From Thermomonas carbonis (GTDB lineage Bacteria > Pseudomonadota > Gammaproteobacteria > Xanthomonadales > Xanthomonadaceae): 64,000 nucleotides of DNA. This document shows, one piece after another, positions 54,361 to 63,054 of this stretch. Where the stretch lies: NCBI RefSeq assembly GCF_014396975.1, contig NZ_CP060719.1, forward strand, positions 2,080,001-2,144,000, read 5' to 3'. The first letter of the stretch is position 1, and the number at the start of each line of letters is the position of its first letter. A model generated the notes under the pieces. The model searched no databases, was not told the origin of the DNA, and was given only the letters and a program-made list of their open reading frames with translations. The position numbers and the translations under genes are program-made.

Positions 54361-55268
54361 ACGCCATGCATGACCTGCCCACCACCATCCCCGCCTACCT
54401 GGAACGCCTGCGCCGCGCGCTGGATGGCTGCGACCCGGCGCTGGCACAGGACGCCCTGTACGACGCCGAGGACTACCTGCGTTCGGAACTCGCCGCCAAT
54501 GCCGGCAAGTCCGAGGCCGAGGTGATCGCCGCAGTCGCCGGCAGCTACGGTGCGCCCGATGAAGTCGCCGACATCTATCGCGACACCGAGACCCGCGTGC
54601 AGACCGCGCTGCGCGCGCCGCCGCCGCCGCCTCGCAAATCGCTGCTCGGTCGCTTCTTCGGCGTGCTGGTGGATCCGCACACCTACGGCTCGCTGTTCTA
54701 CATGCTGCTGGCGCTGGCCACCGGCATCTTCTACTTCGTGTGGGTGGTAATGGGCCTGTCGCTGTCCGCGGGCCTGGCGATCCTGATCATCGGCATCCCG
54801 TTCTTCATCCTGTTCATCGGCGCGACCCGCATCCTGGCGCTGGTGGAAGGGCGGCTGGTCGAGGTCATGCTGGGCGAGCGCATGCCGCGCCGACCGCTGT
54901 ACAGCGACAGGAGCCTGCCGGTACTGCAGCGGATCGGCGCGATGTTCACCGACCCGCGCACGTGGGGCACGATGCTGTACTTCGTGGCGATGCTGCCGCT
55001 TGGCATCGCGTACTTCATCGTCGTCGTGGTGACGATGAGCATCGGCCTGGCGCTGATCGCCGCACCGATCGCGCAGGCGCTGGGCTACGGCACCCACATC
55101 CACATCACCCACACCGGCTGGTTCGATCCGACGTCGCCGTGGGCCTGGCCGTTGCTGGTGCTGGCGGGCCTGCTACTGGTGTTCGCTACCTTGCACCTGG
55201 CGCGACTGATCGGCCGCATGCACGGCAAACTGGCCAAGTACCTGCTGGTTCACGGCGCCGTGGTCTGA
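54357..55268 (+). CDS. DUF1700/sensor-domain membrane protein
   Basis: A 303-residue protein: an N-terminal soluble helix domain (DLPTTIPAYLERLRRALDG, DALYDAEDYLRSELAANAGK) as in DUF1700, followed by two similar membrane units (GSLFYMLLALATGIFYFVWVV and GTMLYFVAMLPLGIAYFIVVV) each with two or more helices, as in the putative sensor domain family. It is coupled to the PadR regulator (4-base overlap), a pairing also seen in gram-positive DUF1700 systems. Probably an envelope sensor; ligand unknown. Confidence 0.83.
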   Translation: MNAMHDLPTTIPAYLERLRRALDGCDPALAQDALYDAEDYLRSELAANAGKSEAEVIAAVAGSYGAPDEVADIYRDTETRVQTALRAPPPPPRKSLLGRFFGVLVDPHTYGSLFYMLLALATGIFYFVWVVMGLSLSAGLAILIIGIPFFILFIGATRILALVEGRLVEVMLGERMPRRPLYSDRSLPVLQRIGAMFTDPRTWGTMLYFVAMLPLGIAYFIVVVVTMSIGLALIAAPIAQALGYGTHIHITHTGWFDPTSPWAWPLLVLAGLLLVFATLHLARLIGRMHGKLAKYLLVHGAVV

Positions 55269-55288
55269 ACCACGCTGCTGCTGGAAAG

Positions 55289-55318
55289 AAAAACGCCTGC
55301 ATCAGCAGGCGTTTTTTG
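55289..55318. terminator. Bidirectional terminator between convergent genes
   Basis: AAAAACGCCTGC, loop ATCA, GCAGGCGTTTTTT, about 12 base pairs flanked by an A-run on one side and a T-run on the other, so it should stop transcription from both the DUF1700 operon and the PHA depolymerase gene. Confidence 0.92.
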
Positions 55319-55381
55319 TTCCCGATGCCGGATCCTCGATGCATGCTCGGGTGCCGACCAAGTGGGTGCTGCAAGCCCGCG

Positions 55382-56821
55382 TCAGCGTTTCTTCGATGCC
55401 GACTTCGTTGCTAGCTTCTTCGCTGCAGGCTTGGACACGGACACCTTCCTTGCGGCGACCAGGTTCTTCGTCGCGACCGCTTTCTTCGGCGCGCTCGCTT
55501 TTTTTGCGGCAAGCTTGGACGAAGCTGACGTCTTGAGTGCGAACAAGGCGTGCTGCACGGGCTGATCCACCGGCTTGGCCGCGTGGTCGGCGATGAACGC
55601 ACGCACCTGCGGATACACCTGCGTCCGCCAGCGGCGTCCGCTGAAGATGCCGTAATGGCCGGCGCCGGGCACCGTGACGTGCTGGCGGTCGGCGGCGGGG
55701 ATGCCGGTGCACAGCTTGTGCGCGGCGCGGGTCTGGCCCTGGCCGGAAATGTCGTCGAGCTCGCCCTCGATCGTCAGCAGCGCGCAATCGCGGATCTTCG
55801 ACGGATCCACGCGCTCGCCGGCCACGTCCCACAGGCCGCGCGGCAGCAGGTGTTCCTGGAACACCGTGCGGATGGTGTCCAGGTAGTACTCGGCCGGCAT
55901 GTCCAGCACCGCGTTGTATTCGTCGTAGAACTTGCGATGCGATGCCGCGGAATCGAGGTCGCCCTTCAGCAGGTCCTGGTAGAAATCCCAGTGCGAGGTC
56001 TGGTGCCGCTCCGGGTTCATCGCCACGAAGCCCATGTGCTGCAGGAATCCGGGATACACACGTCGGCCGTGCCCGGGGTAATTGGCCGGCACGTTGTGGA
56101 TCACGTTGTTCTCGAACCACGACAGCGGCTGGCGGGTGGCCAGGTTGTTGACCGAGGTCGGCGATTCGCGGGTGTCGATCGGCCCGCCCATCATCGTCAT
56201 CGACTTCGGCAGCGGTTCGCCGTGCGCCGCCATCAGCGAGACCGCCGCAAGCACCGGCACCGTCGGCTGGCAGACGCTGACCACATGCAGGTTGTCGGTG
56301 CCGATGTGGCGGATGAACTCCTGCACGTAGGCGATGTAATCGTCGAGCTGGAACGGGCCGGCCTCGGCCGGCACCATGCGCGCATCGGTCCAGTCGGTGA
56401 TGTAGACCTTGTGGTCGGCGAGCAGGGTTTGCACGGTGTCGCGCAGCAGCGTGGAGTGATGGCCGGACAACGGCGCCACCACCAGCACGCTGGGGTCGTC
56501 CTTGAGGTCGCGCAGCTTGTCTTCGTTGTCGGTGAAGCGCTTGAAGCGCAGCAACCGGCAGAACGGTTTTTCCACCGCCACGCGTTCCACCACCGGCACG
56601 GCCACGCTGTCCACCTCGACCTGGTGGATGCCGAACTCGGGCTTTTCGTAGTCCTTGCCAAGCCGGTACATCAGCTCGAAGGCGGCGGCAGTGCGCTGCG
56701 CACCCGGCACCGAGGCCAGCCAGCTGTCGTTGGCCGAGTACATCTTGGCGCCGGCATCGGCAAAGTACGTGTAGGGCGCAAGCCCGGCACGCCAGAATTC
56801 ATGCAGTTGGTAAAGCAACAT
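55382..56821 (-). CDS. phaZ: Intracellular polyhydroxyalkanoate depolymerase with basic tail
   Basis: A 479-residue protein. The first 400 residues are the intracellular PHA depolymerase fold: MLLYQLHEFWRAGLAPYTYFADA, VVAPLSGHHSTLLRDTVQ, then the nucleophile region VVSVCQPTVPVLAA with a Cys in place of Ser, and VPGAGHYGIFSGRRWR with the His. It breaks down stored PHB granules. What is unusual is the last 70 residues: repeated Lys/Ala/Ser (KLAAKKASAPKKAVATKN, then VAARKVSVSKPAAKKLATKS), a histone-H1-like tail that should bind DNA or polyphosphate. ATG 56842 is a possible earlier start. Confidence 0.88.
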   Translation of the reverse strand: MLLYQLHEFWRAGLAPYTYFADAGAKMYSANDSWLASVPGAQRTAAAFELMYRLGKDYEKPEFGIHQVEVDSVAVPVVERVAVEKPFCRLLRFKRFTDNEDKLRDLKDDPSVLVVAPLSGHHSTLLRDTVQTLLADHKVYITDWTDARMVPAEAGPFQLDDYIAYVQEFIRHIGTDNLHVVSVCQPTVPVLAAVSLMAAHGEPLPKSMTMMGGPIDTRESPTSVNNLATRQPLSWFENNVIHNVPANYPGHGRRVYPGFLQHMGFVAMNPERHQTSHWDFYQDLLKGDLDSAASHRKFYDEYNAVLDMPAEYYLDTIRTVFQEHLLPRGLWDVAGERVDPSKIRDCALLTIEGELDDISGQGQTRAAHKLCTGIPAADRQHVTVPGAGHYGIFSGRRWRTQVYPQVRAFIADHAAKPVDQPVQHALFALKTSASSKLAAKKASAPKKAVATKNLVAARKVSVSKPAAKKLATKSASKKR

Positions 56822-56913
56822 GCGTCCGCCAGCCCCTGTCATGCATCAAGTGATGCCGCATTGCAGCATAACGTATCGGCCGGAGGGGGCCGTGACCGCG
56901 GTCGCGCTTCGGC

Positions 56914-57507
56914 TCAGCCCGGCAATTCCAGCGCGGTCGCCTGCCCGGCCAGGGCCGGCGACAACCAGCAATGCGAGCCCAACGGACGCAGGCCGAGCGC
57001 ACGCAGCCGCGTCGTGTAGAACGACGCCGGCCGCGACTTGAACTCGTGGTCGTCGCCCACCGCTTCGTCCTCGCGGGCGAAGGCTTCGATGAAGGCCACG
57101 CCGCCACAGAGTTCGGCCAGGGCGGGCAGGCCGCGCTCAAGTTCCCGGGTTGGCAGGTAGTGCAGCACGTCGCTGCAGACCAGCAGGTCGGCGGGCGGGC
57201 AGGGACGCAGGAACTCGAAGTCGGCGAAGCGCGCCAGGTGCAGGTTGCGGCGGCGGCCATGGCGGGCGATCGCGTACTCGCTGGCATCGAAGCCGAGGTA
57301 GGCCAGCTTCGGTCGCAGTTTCAGCAATGGGGCGCGCCACGCACCTTCCCCGCAGCCGATGTCGATGACGCTGCGGATCGGCCGCTCCAGGTGGTATTCG
57401 GCGGTGGCGACGGCCAGCGCGACCTTGCGCGCGAGTCGCGCCGCACCGCCAATTTCGCGATTGCGGTACCAGCGGTCGAAGTAGGCGCGGTCGTAGGTCT
57501 TGGTCAT
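56914..57507 (-). CDS. Class I SAM-dependent methyltransferase
   Basis: A 197-residue protein with the Rossmann SAM site SVIDIGCGEGAWRAPLLKL, acidic YLGFDASEYA in motif II and DLLVCSDVLHYLP as motif IV. It starts MTKTYDRAYFDRWYRN, typical for NodS/TehB-size methyltransferases. The substrate is unknown. It is divergent from hemJ (41 bases between starts). Confidence 0.88.
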   Translation of the reverse strand: MTKTYDRAYFDRWYRNREIGGAARLARKVALAVATAEYHLERPIRSVIDIGCGEGAWRAPLLKLRPKLAYLGFDASEYAIARHGRRRNLHLARFADFEFLRPCPPADLLVCSDVLHYLPTRELERGLPALAELCGGVAFIEAFAREDEAVGDDHEFKSRPASFYTTRLRALGLRPLGSHCWLSPALAGQATALELPG

Positions 57508-57548
57508 CGTGGCATCCTAAAGGCTTCGCCGCGCACGAGAGCAACCCG

Positions 57549-57968
57549 ATGGCCTACCTGCTGACCAAGACCGCGCACCTGGTGTTCGTGATCGCATGGA
57601 TGGCGACGGTGTTCTACCTGCCGCGGATCCTGGTCAACATCGCCGAAGCGGGCGACGAGCCTGCGGTTCGCGCGCGGCTGGTGCTGATGGGCCGGCGCTT
57701 GTACGGCTTCGGCCACACCATGTTCGGCATCGCCGTCGTGCTCGGCGCGGTCCTGTGGCTGCATTTCGGCTTCGGCGGTGGCTGGCTGCACGCCAAGCTG
57801 GCGTTGGTCGCAGCGTTGCTGGCGTATTTCATCGTCACGGGGCGCTGGCTGAAGGGGGTCGATGCCGGCCGCAAGTTGCCGTCGCCGACGGCGTTGCGCT
57901 GGTTCAACGAGGCACCGGTCGTGCTCTTGTTCGCGATTGTCTACCTGGTGCTGGCGAAGCCGTTCTGA
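57549..57968 (+). CDS. hemJ: Protoporphyrinogen IX oxidase HemJ
   Basis: A 139-residue, four-helix membrane protein of the CopD/UPF0093 group. KTAHLVFVIAWMATVFYLPRILV at the N-terminus and LHAKLALVAALLAYF..GRWLK match HemJ; His10 and Lys83 are likely the conserved functional pair. HemJ oxidises protoporphyrinogen IX to protoporphyrin IX in haem synthesis where hemG/hemY are absent. It lies alone, followed by a repeat element and a convergent phosphatase gene. Confidence 0.88.
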   Translation: MAYLLTKTAHLVFVIAWMATVFYLPRILVNIAEAGDEPAVRARLVLMGRRLYGFGHTMFGIAVVLGAVLWLHFGFGGGWLHAKLALVAALLAYFIVTGRWLKGVDAGRKLPSPTALRWFNEAPVVLLFAIVYLVLAKPF

Positions 57969-57978
57969 GTATCTGCTT

Positions 57979-58040
57979 CTGTGGAGGGGCTTCAGCCTCG
58001 ACTTTGCATCATCCGGTCGCGGCTTGCGCCACTCCTACAG
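57979..58040. repeat. REP-like imperfect palindrome
   Basis: Left arm CTGTGGAGGGGCTTCAGCCT (57979-57998) continuing to CGAC; right arm GTCGCGGCTTGCGCCACTCC (58016-58035) continuing to TACAG. The arms pair with a few mismatches and leave a 13-base loop. The form is like dispersed intergenic palindromes known in Xanthomonadaceae (TGTAGGAGCGGC...GCCGCTCCTACA). It sits between convergent hemJ and alkaline phosphatase genes and may also end transcription. Confidence 0.65.
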
Positions 58041-58072
58041 GATGCCGATACGCCAACCGCCGCTGATTGAAT

Positions 58073-59791
58073 TCAGCGCGGTTTGAAAGCCTCGACCGCC
58101 GGCAACTCCACCGGCACGCCATTGGCATCGCAGAGTTCCTTCGCGCACAGCGCCTCGCGCAGGCGCGGGGTTGCTTGCGCCGCGAAATGGAAGATCGCGT
58201 TCTGCTCCACGCTGCCGCGGATCGCGTCGCTGCCGGGGCCGCTTGCCCAGATGCCGACGTCATCGCCGCCGTGGGTTTCGTTCGGCAGCGGCACGGCGGA
58301 CTCCTGCATGTAGTCGGGGTGCTCGGTGTCCACGCCGCGCAGGTCGGGACGACCCTCGGCGGGTTCGTATTCCTTGCCCATGTGCGGGTAGTGCTTCGGG
58401 CCGGCGGCTTGCGAGCTGCTGGCACCGGTGTAGCCGGGTCCGTTGGCATAGCTGAGCGTGGTGTAGGGCAGCCCCAAGCCGTCGTTGACCAGGCCGCCCT
58501 CATCGTCCTCGCCGCTGCCGCCGCGCACCTTGCCGAGGATCGGATTGCCTCGATGCGGATAACCGACGAAATTCAGCACGTGCGAGTGATCTGCAGTGAC
58601 GATGAGGAGGGTGTCCTCGGCCGATGTTGCCTCGCTCGCCGCGCGCACGGCGTCGCTCATGGCCACCGTGTCGCTGAGTGCGCGGTACGCATTGCCGTAA
58701 TGGTTGGCGTGGTCGATGCGGCCGGCCTCGACCAGCAGCACGTAGCCCTCGCGATTGCGCGAGAGGCGTGCGATCGCGGCGCGGGTCATCTCCGCCAGCG
58801 ACGGTTCGCCGGCCACGTCCTTCGGGCGTTCGTATTCGAACTGCATGTGGTCGGGTTGGAACAGCGCGAGCAGGGGCTTGTCGAGTGGCGCGGCGTCGAG
58901 CTGCGCCTTGTTCCAGGCGTACACGCCGCCGCGGTGGCGCGTCTTCCAGTCGGCGATGAGGTCGCGGCCGTCGCGGCGCTCGCCGACCTTGTCGTCCTCT
59001 TCCGGATCGCGCTGGGAGGCGGGCATGAAGTTCTTGCGGCCGCCGCCCATCAGCACATCGAAGCCACGACCGAACGGGGTCTCCACCAGTTGCCGGGCGA
59101 TGTCGATGCAGCCTTCGCGCACGGCTTGCGCGGGCAGGTCGCTGTCGTTCTCCCAGTTGCGTTCCGGTGAGTGGGTAAAGGTGGCACCGGGGGTGGCATG
59201 GGTGACCCGCGCAGTGGTGACCACGCCGGTGGCCATGCCGTTGCTCGACGCGAGCTCCCACAAGGTCAGCATCGGCGCGGCCAATGCACCCGCGCAGTCC
59301 TTGCGCTTCGCCCCTTGGCCGATACTGAGCACGCCGGCGCGGGTCTTCACCCCGGTGGCGATCGCGCTCATGGTCCCGGCCGAATCCGGCGTCTGCGAGT
59401 CGGTGTTGTAGGTCTTGCTCAGCGCGGTGGCCGGGAAGGTTTCCCAGGCCAGCCGGTTTTCCTCGCCGCTACCGCCCTTGCGCTGGCCTTCGAAGATGCG
59501 CGCCGCGGCCACCGTGGTCAGGCTCATGCCATCGCCGAGGAAAATGATCACGTTCTTCGCCCGGCCCTGCATCGCGCCGCGTGCGGCGGCCTGCGATGCG
59601 CCATCGCGGAACCACCACGCGGCGGTTTCGCCGGCGGGATGCGCGATCGACGGCACCGGCACGTCGATGCCGGTGGCGCGCGCCGAAAGCGCTTGTGCCG
59701 ATGGGGTTTGGGTGGGAGCGCTGGCGCAGGCGGTGAGGGCGAATGCGCAGGCGAGCGGAAGCCAGGGACGGTGTGGGGGGAATGGCGTCAT
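58073..59791 (-). CDS. Alkaline phosphatase, lipoprotein
   Basis: A 572-residue secreted phosphatase. N-terminal lipobox LTAC (Cys22) indicates a lipoprotein. Catalytic region: NVIIFLGDGMSLTT (metal ligand Asp) and TPDSAGTMSAIATG, where the Ser is nucleophile; later EAGRIDHANHYGNA and TADHSHVL provide the remaining metal ligands. It hydrolyses phosphomonoesters in the periplasm, likely for phosphate supply. An upstream Met at 59815 is possible, but 59791 gives the better signal. Intact. Confidence 0.93.
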   Translation of the reverse strand: MTPFPPHRPWLPLACAFALTACASAPTQTPSAQALSARATGIDVPVPSIAHPAGETAAWWFRDGASQAAARGAMQGRAKNVIIFLGDGMSLTTVAAARIFEGQRKGGSGEENRLAWETFPATALSKTYNTDSQTPDSAGTMSAIATGVKTRAGVLSIGQGAKRKDCAGALAAPMLTLWELASSNGMATGVVTTARVTHATPGATFTHSPERNWENDSDLPAQAVREGCIDIARQLVETPFGRGFDVLMGGGRKNFMPASQRDPEEDDKVGERRDGRDLIADWKTRHRGGVYAWNKAQLDAAPLDKPLLALFQPDHMQFEYERPKDVAGEPSLAEMTRAAIARLSRNREGYVLLVEAGRIDHANHYGNAYRALSDTVAMSDAVRAASEATSAEDTLLIVTADHSHVLNFVGYPHRGNPILGKVRGGSGEDDEGGLVNDGLGLPYTTLSYANGPGYTGASSSQAAGPKHYPHMGKEYEPAEGRPDLRGVDTEHPDYMQESAVPLPNETHGGDDVGIWASGPGSDAIRGSVEQNAIFHFAAQATPRLREALCAKELCDANGVPVELPAVEAFKPR

Positions 59792-59904
59792 CCACCGATT
59801 ATGAACGTTCCGCATGTCGGTCGTGCTTCAGTGTTGCACCCCGGGCACTGCCACGTTCGAAGGGGCTCGGGTATGGTCGCGGTCTGCCTCGCTGGGTGAC
59901 CCGC

Positions 59905-61224
59905 ATGTTCGAGTGGTGGTTCCGCATCAAGTTCTGGAAGCGCGTGGTCGCCGGCTTCGTCCTCGGGGCATTGGCCGGCTGGGCGTTCGGTCCGAATGCG
60001 GAGACCTGGTTCGGTCCGCTGGGCGATCTCTACGTCACCCTGATCAAGATGATCGCGGTGCCGCTGGTGTTCTTCGCGGTGATCAATGCGGTGGCCTCGC
60101 TCAGCGGACAGAAGTCGATCGCCGCGTTGGCCGGGCGTACCTTCCTGTGGTTCGCGATCACCGCGGTGCTGGCGGTGGGCGTGGGCCTGGCGTTCGGCTG
60201 GATTCTCAAGCCCGGGCTCGGCGTCGGGGTCTTGCAGATTGCGTCCGATTACAAGGAAAAGCAGGTTCCCGGCGTGCTCGACATGCTGCTGAACCTGGTG
60301 CCATCGAATCCGTTCCAGGCGCTTGGCGGTGCGGCCAGTGCGAAGACCTCGGATGGCATGACCGTGCTGGTGCCGCGGCTGGGCACCGTGCTGCAGGTGA
60401 TCTTCTTCGCCGGCGTGATCGGGTTCGCGATGGTGAAGCTGGGCGAGAAAGTCGCCGGCATGCGCAAGCTGGTCGGCGAGGCCAGCGAAATCATGATCCA
60501 GGTCACCCGCTTCGTGCTGGAGTTCACCCCGATCGGCACGTTCGGCCTGATCGCGGCGCTGGTCGGTGGCTACGGCTTCGAGCAACTGCGGCCGTTGCTG
60601 ATGTTCGTGGTCGCGCTGTACGTGGCATGTGCGTTCCACATCATCGTGGTCTATGGCGGCTTGTTGATGGCGCACGGACTGAATCCATGGAAGTTCTTCC
60701 GCGGCGCTGCGCCGGGCATGCAGGTGGCGTTCGTGGCGTCCAGCAGCTTCGCGGCATTGCCGGTGTCGCTGCGCAGCGCCACCCACAACCTCGGCGTGGA
60801 CAAGGATTACGCCGCGTTCGCGGTGCCGCTGGGCGCGACCATCAAGATGGATGGATGCGGTGCGATCTACCCGGCGCTGGCGGCGGTATTCATCTCGCAA
60901 TACGCCGGCATCGAGTTGTCGCTGTCGCAATACCTGATCATCGCGCTGGCCTCGGTGCTGGGCAGCTTCGGCACCGCCGGTGTGCCCGGCACGGCGGTGA
61001 TCATGGCCACGGTCGTTTTGTCCGCGGCTGGGCTGCCGCTGGAGACGATCGGCTATCTGTATGCCATCGATCGCGTGCTGGACATGATGCGGACGATGAC
61101 CAATGTCACCGGGCAGATGCTGGTGCCGGTGCTGGTGGCGAAGCAGACCGGCATGCTCGACCGCACTGTCTACGAAGCCGCATCGACCAATGTGGGCCTG
61201 GACCAGGCCGACGCACCGCGATGA
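59905..61224 (+). CDS. Dicarboxylate/cation symporter (DAACS family)
   Basis: A 439-residue membrane protein of the DAACS (SLC1-like) family: MFEWWFRIKFWKRVVAGFVLGALAG start, IKMIAVPLVFFAVINAV, SSSFAALPVSL (hairpin 1 Ser-rich motif), AVPLGATIKMDGCGAIYPAL and GSFGTAGVPGTAVIM (hairpin 2). It imports dicarboxylates or acidic amino acids with sodium or protons. Its stop overlaps the GNAT start (ATGA at 61221), so the two are coupled. Start ATG 59905; no strong ribosome binding site is visible. Confidence 0.9.
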   Translation: MFEWWFRIKFWKRVVAGFVLGALAGWAFGPNAETWFGPLGDLYVTLIKMIAVPLVFFAVINAVASLSGQKSIAALAGRTFLWFAITAVLAVGVGLAFGWILKPGLGVGVLQIASDYKEKQVPGVLDMLLNLVPSNPFQALGGAASAKTSDGMTVLVPRLGTVLQVIFFAGVIGFAMVKLGEKVAGMRKLVGEASEIMIQVTRFVLEFTPIGTFGLIAALVGGYGFEQLRPLLMFVVALYVACAFHIIVVYGGLLMAHGLNPWKFFRGAAPGMQVAFVASSSFAALPVSLRSATHNLGVDKDYAAFAVPLGATIKMDGCGAIYPALAAVFISQYAGIELSLSQYLIIALASVLGSFGTAGVPGTAVIMATVVLSAAGLPLETIGYLYAIDRVLDMMRTMTNVTGQMLVPVLVAKQTGMLDRTVYEAASTNVGLDQADAPR

Positions 61225-61631
61225 GCGACAGTGGCATCGAGCTGATCGAGCGGTTTCCCGGCATTGCCGATTACCGCAGGTTGCGCGAGGCGACGGGTTT
61301 GTCGCCGAAGTCGGAGCCGGCGGCTTCGCGCGGGCTCGCCAGCACGACTTACGGGGTCAGCCTGTTGCGCGACGGCGAGGTCGTCGGCATGGGCCGCATC
61401 GTCGGCGATGGTGGCTGCTTCCACTTCGTCGTCGACATCGCGGTGTTGCCCGAGCTGCAGGGCCGCGGCCTGGGCAAGCGGATCATGGGCGCGCTGGACG
61501 CCTGGCTGCGCGCGAATGCCGAGCCCACCGCGCACGTCTCGCTGTTCGCCGATGGCCAGGCGAAACATCTCTACGCGCAATACGGATTCGCCGAGTCCAG
61601 CCACTCGGTGGGGATGTTCTATCGGGTCTGA
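61221..61631 (+). CDS. GNAT family N-acetyltransferase
   Basis: A 136-residue acetyltransferase. The acetyl-CoA loop is VVDIAVLPELQGRGLGKRIM (motif A, Q-x-x-G-x-G), and the C-terminal part is AKHLYAQYGFAESSHSVGMFYRV. It begins with its ATG overlapping the upstream carrier stop. Substrate unknown; the overlap suggests joint expression with the dicarboxylate carrier rather than joint chemistry. Confidence 0.9.
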   Translation: MSDSGIELIERFPGIADYRRLREATGLSPKSEPAASRGLASTTYGVSLLRDGEVVGMGRIVGDGGCFHFVVDIAVLPELQGRGLGKRIMGALDAWLRANAEPTAHVSLFADGQAKHLYAQYGFAESSHSVGMFYRV

Positions 61632-61691
61632 CGCTGCGCACGCGGCCATCGCAGGCGCGGCGTAGCATGGCCACTTCCGACGGAGACCACC

Positions 61692-62189
61692 ATGAGCGGA
61701 CAGCAGCGCCAGTTGATCATGCGCTTCCTCGCCGAACCGACCGACGTGAACTACGGCGGCAAGGTCCATGGCGGGCAGGTGATGAAATGGATCGACCAGG
61801 CCGGCTATGCGGCGGCGGTGGGCTGGAGCGGCAAGTACAGCGTGACCGTGGCGGTGGGCGGGATCCGTTTCGTCGCGCCCATCCGGATCAGCGACCTGGT
61901 CACGGTGGAAACCACCCTGGTCCATACCGGTACCAGTTCCATGCACTTCGCGGTGGACGTGCGGGCGCGCGACCCGATGCACGACGCAGGCGAGCGCTTG
62001 TGCACGCATTGCGTGATCGTGTTCGTCGCGCTGGACGGCGTGGAGGGCACGCCGGTCGCGGTGCCGGGCTGGATTCCGCGCGATGAAGAAGACCACCGCC
62101 TGGCCGAGTACGCGATGCAGGTGATGGCGCTGAGCAAGGACATCGAGCAGACCGTGGCCCGATACCGCGAGGCCGGCAGGAAGGCCTGA
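61692..62189 (+). CDS. Acyl-CoA thioesterase (YciA/hotdog family)
   Basis: A 165-residue hotdog-fold thioesterase: MSGQQRQLIMRFLAEPTDVNYGGKVHGGQVMKWIDQAGY, with the VNYGGKVHGGQ stretch and Asp of IDQAG as active-site residues, and VETTLVHTGTSSMHF later. It hydrolyses acyl-CoA to free acid and CoA in the cytoplasm. It is 60 bases after the GNAT gene; a hairpin follows the stop. Confidence 0.9.
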   Translation: MSGQQRQLIMRFLAEPTDVNYGGKVHGGQVMKWIDQAGYAAAVGWSGKYSVTVAVGGIRFVAPIRISDLVTVETTLVHTGTSSMHFAVDVRARDPMHDAGERLCTHCVIVFVALDGVEGTPVAVPGWIPRDEEDHRLAEYAMQVMALSKDIEQTVARYREAGRKA

Positions 62190-62195
62190 AACGCA

Positions 62196-62217
62196 GACGC
62201 CGCCCGGAGGCGGCGTC
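62196..62217. terminator. Hairpin between convergent thioesterase and C40 genes
   Basis: GACGCCGCC, loop CGGA, GGCGGCGTC, nine perfect base pairs, 6 bases after the thioesterase stop and 18 bases beyond the end of the convergent C40 peptidase gene. There is no clear T-run, so its strength is uncertain. Confidence 0.6.
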
Positions 62218-62235
62218 GGCAAATGCAGGTTTGCT

Positions 62236-62892
62236 TCAGGCGCCGGTCGCGAGCCGCCGGGCCTGCAGGTACTTCTGACTCCAGTAACCGCTGTCCATGC
62301 TGGACACGGTGACGTCGCGGCCGGTGCGCGGGGCGTGCAGGAACTTGCCCTCGCCGATGTAGATCCCGACGTGGTCGACGCGACCGCGCTTGCCGAAGAA
62401 CACCAGGTCGCCTTCGGCGAGGGCGGTGCGATCGGCGACGGCGGTGCCTTCATTGGCCATCGAGCGCGATACGCGCGGCAGGTCGATGCCGATCGTGCGG
62501 AACACGTAACCGACCAGACCGCTGCAGTCGAAGCCGGCTTCCGGGCTGGTGCCGCCCCAGCGATAGGGCGTGCCCAGCAGCGAGAACGCACGCTGCAGGA
62601 CGGATTTGATGCGGCTGGACGTGGTCGGTGCGTTCTGCGCGCTTTGCAGGGCGGCGATCTGCGCGACCAGTGGGGCGTTGTCGGGGCTGGCCAGGTCGAC
62701 CGTGGCCACGGCATCCAGCGGTGCCTGGGTGGCGACGGTCACCGAGGGCGCGGCATCGGCCGGCGGCGCGGTGGGGGTGATCGCCATCGCCGGGGCGGCG
62801 CAGGCGGCCAGCGCCACGGCGAGGAACAAGGTGTATCCCCGGCGGGCGGGGTGGGCGGCGGTATGGCCGTGGGGCAGGGTCGCTGTCGTCAC
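62236..62892 (-). CDS. C40 family (NlpC/P60) peptidoglycan peptidase
   Basis: A 218-residue protein. The N-terminal 37 residues have a signal peptide (YTLFLAVALAACAAPAMA; a Cys may be a lipobox). The NlpC/P60 domain (about 92-215) shows LLGTPYRWGGTSPEAGFDCSG with catalytic Cys, HVGIYIGEG with His, and HAP further on. It cuts the gamma-D-glutamyl-diamino-acid bond in peptidoglycan. The AT-rich 162 bases upstream are promoter-like. A paralogue follows upstream. Confidence 0.92.
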   Translation of the reverse strand: MTTATLPHGHTAAHPARRGYTLFLAVALAACAAPAMAITPTAPPADAAPSVTVATQAPLDAVATVDLASPDNAPLVAQIAALQSAQNAPTTSSRIKSVLQRAFSLLGTPYRWGGTSPEAGFDCSGLVGYVFRTIGIDLPRVSRSMANEGTAVADRTALAEGDLVFFGKRGRVDHVGIYIGEGKFLHAPRTGRDVTVSSMDSGYWSQKYLQARRLATGA

Positions 62893-63054
62893 GCGGTCAT
62901 CACGATTTGAAACCAGGGGCGACTATGCCCGTCGATGCCGTGTGAAGGGTTCAAAAATCGTTAGCTGGACGCAAATGAATGCGAGGGCCGGTCACAAAAA
63001 TAGCCGTTTGGCCTATTCATCTTGATGAAACGCCGATGATCGCAAGTCCTTGAA

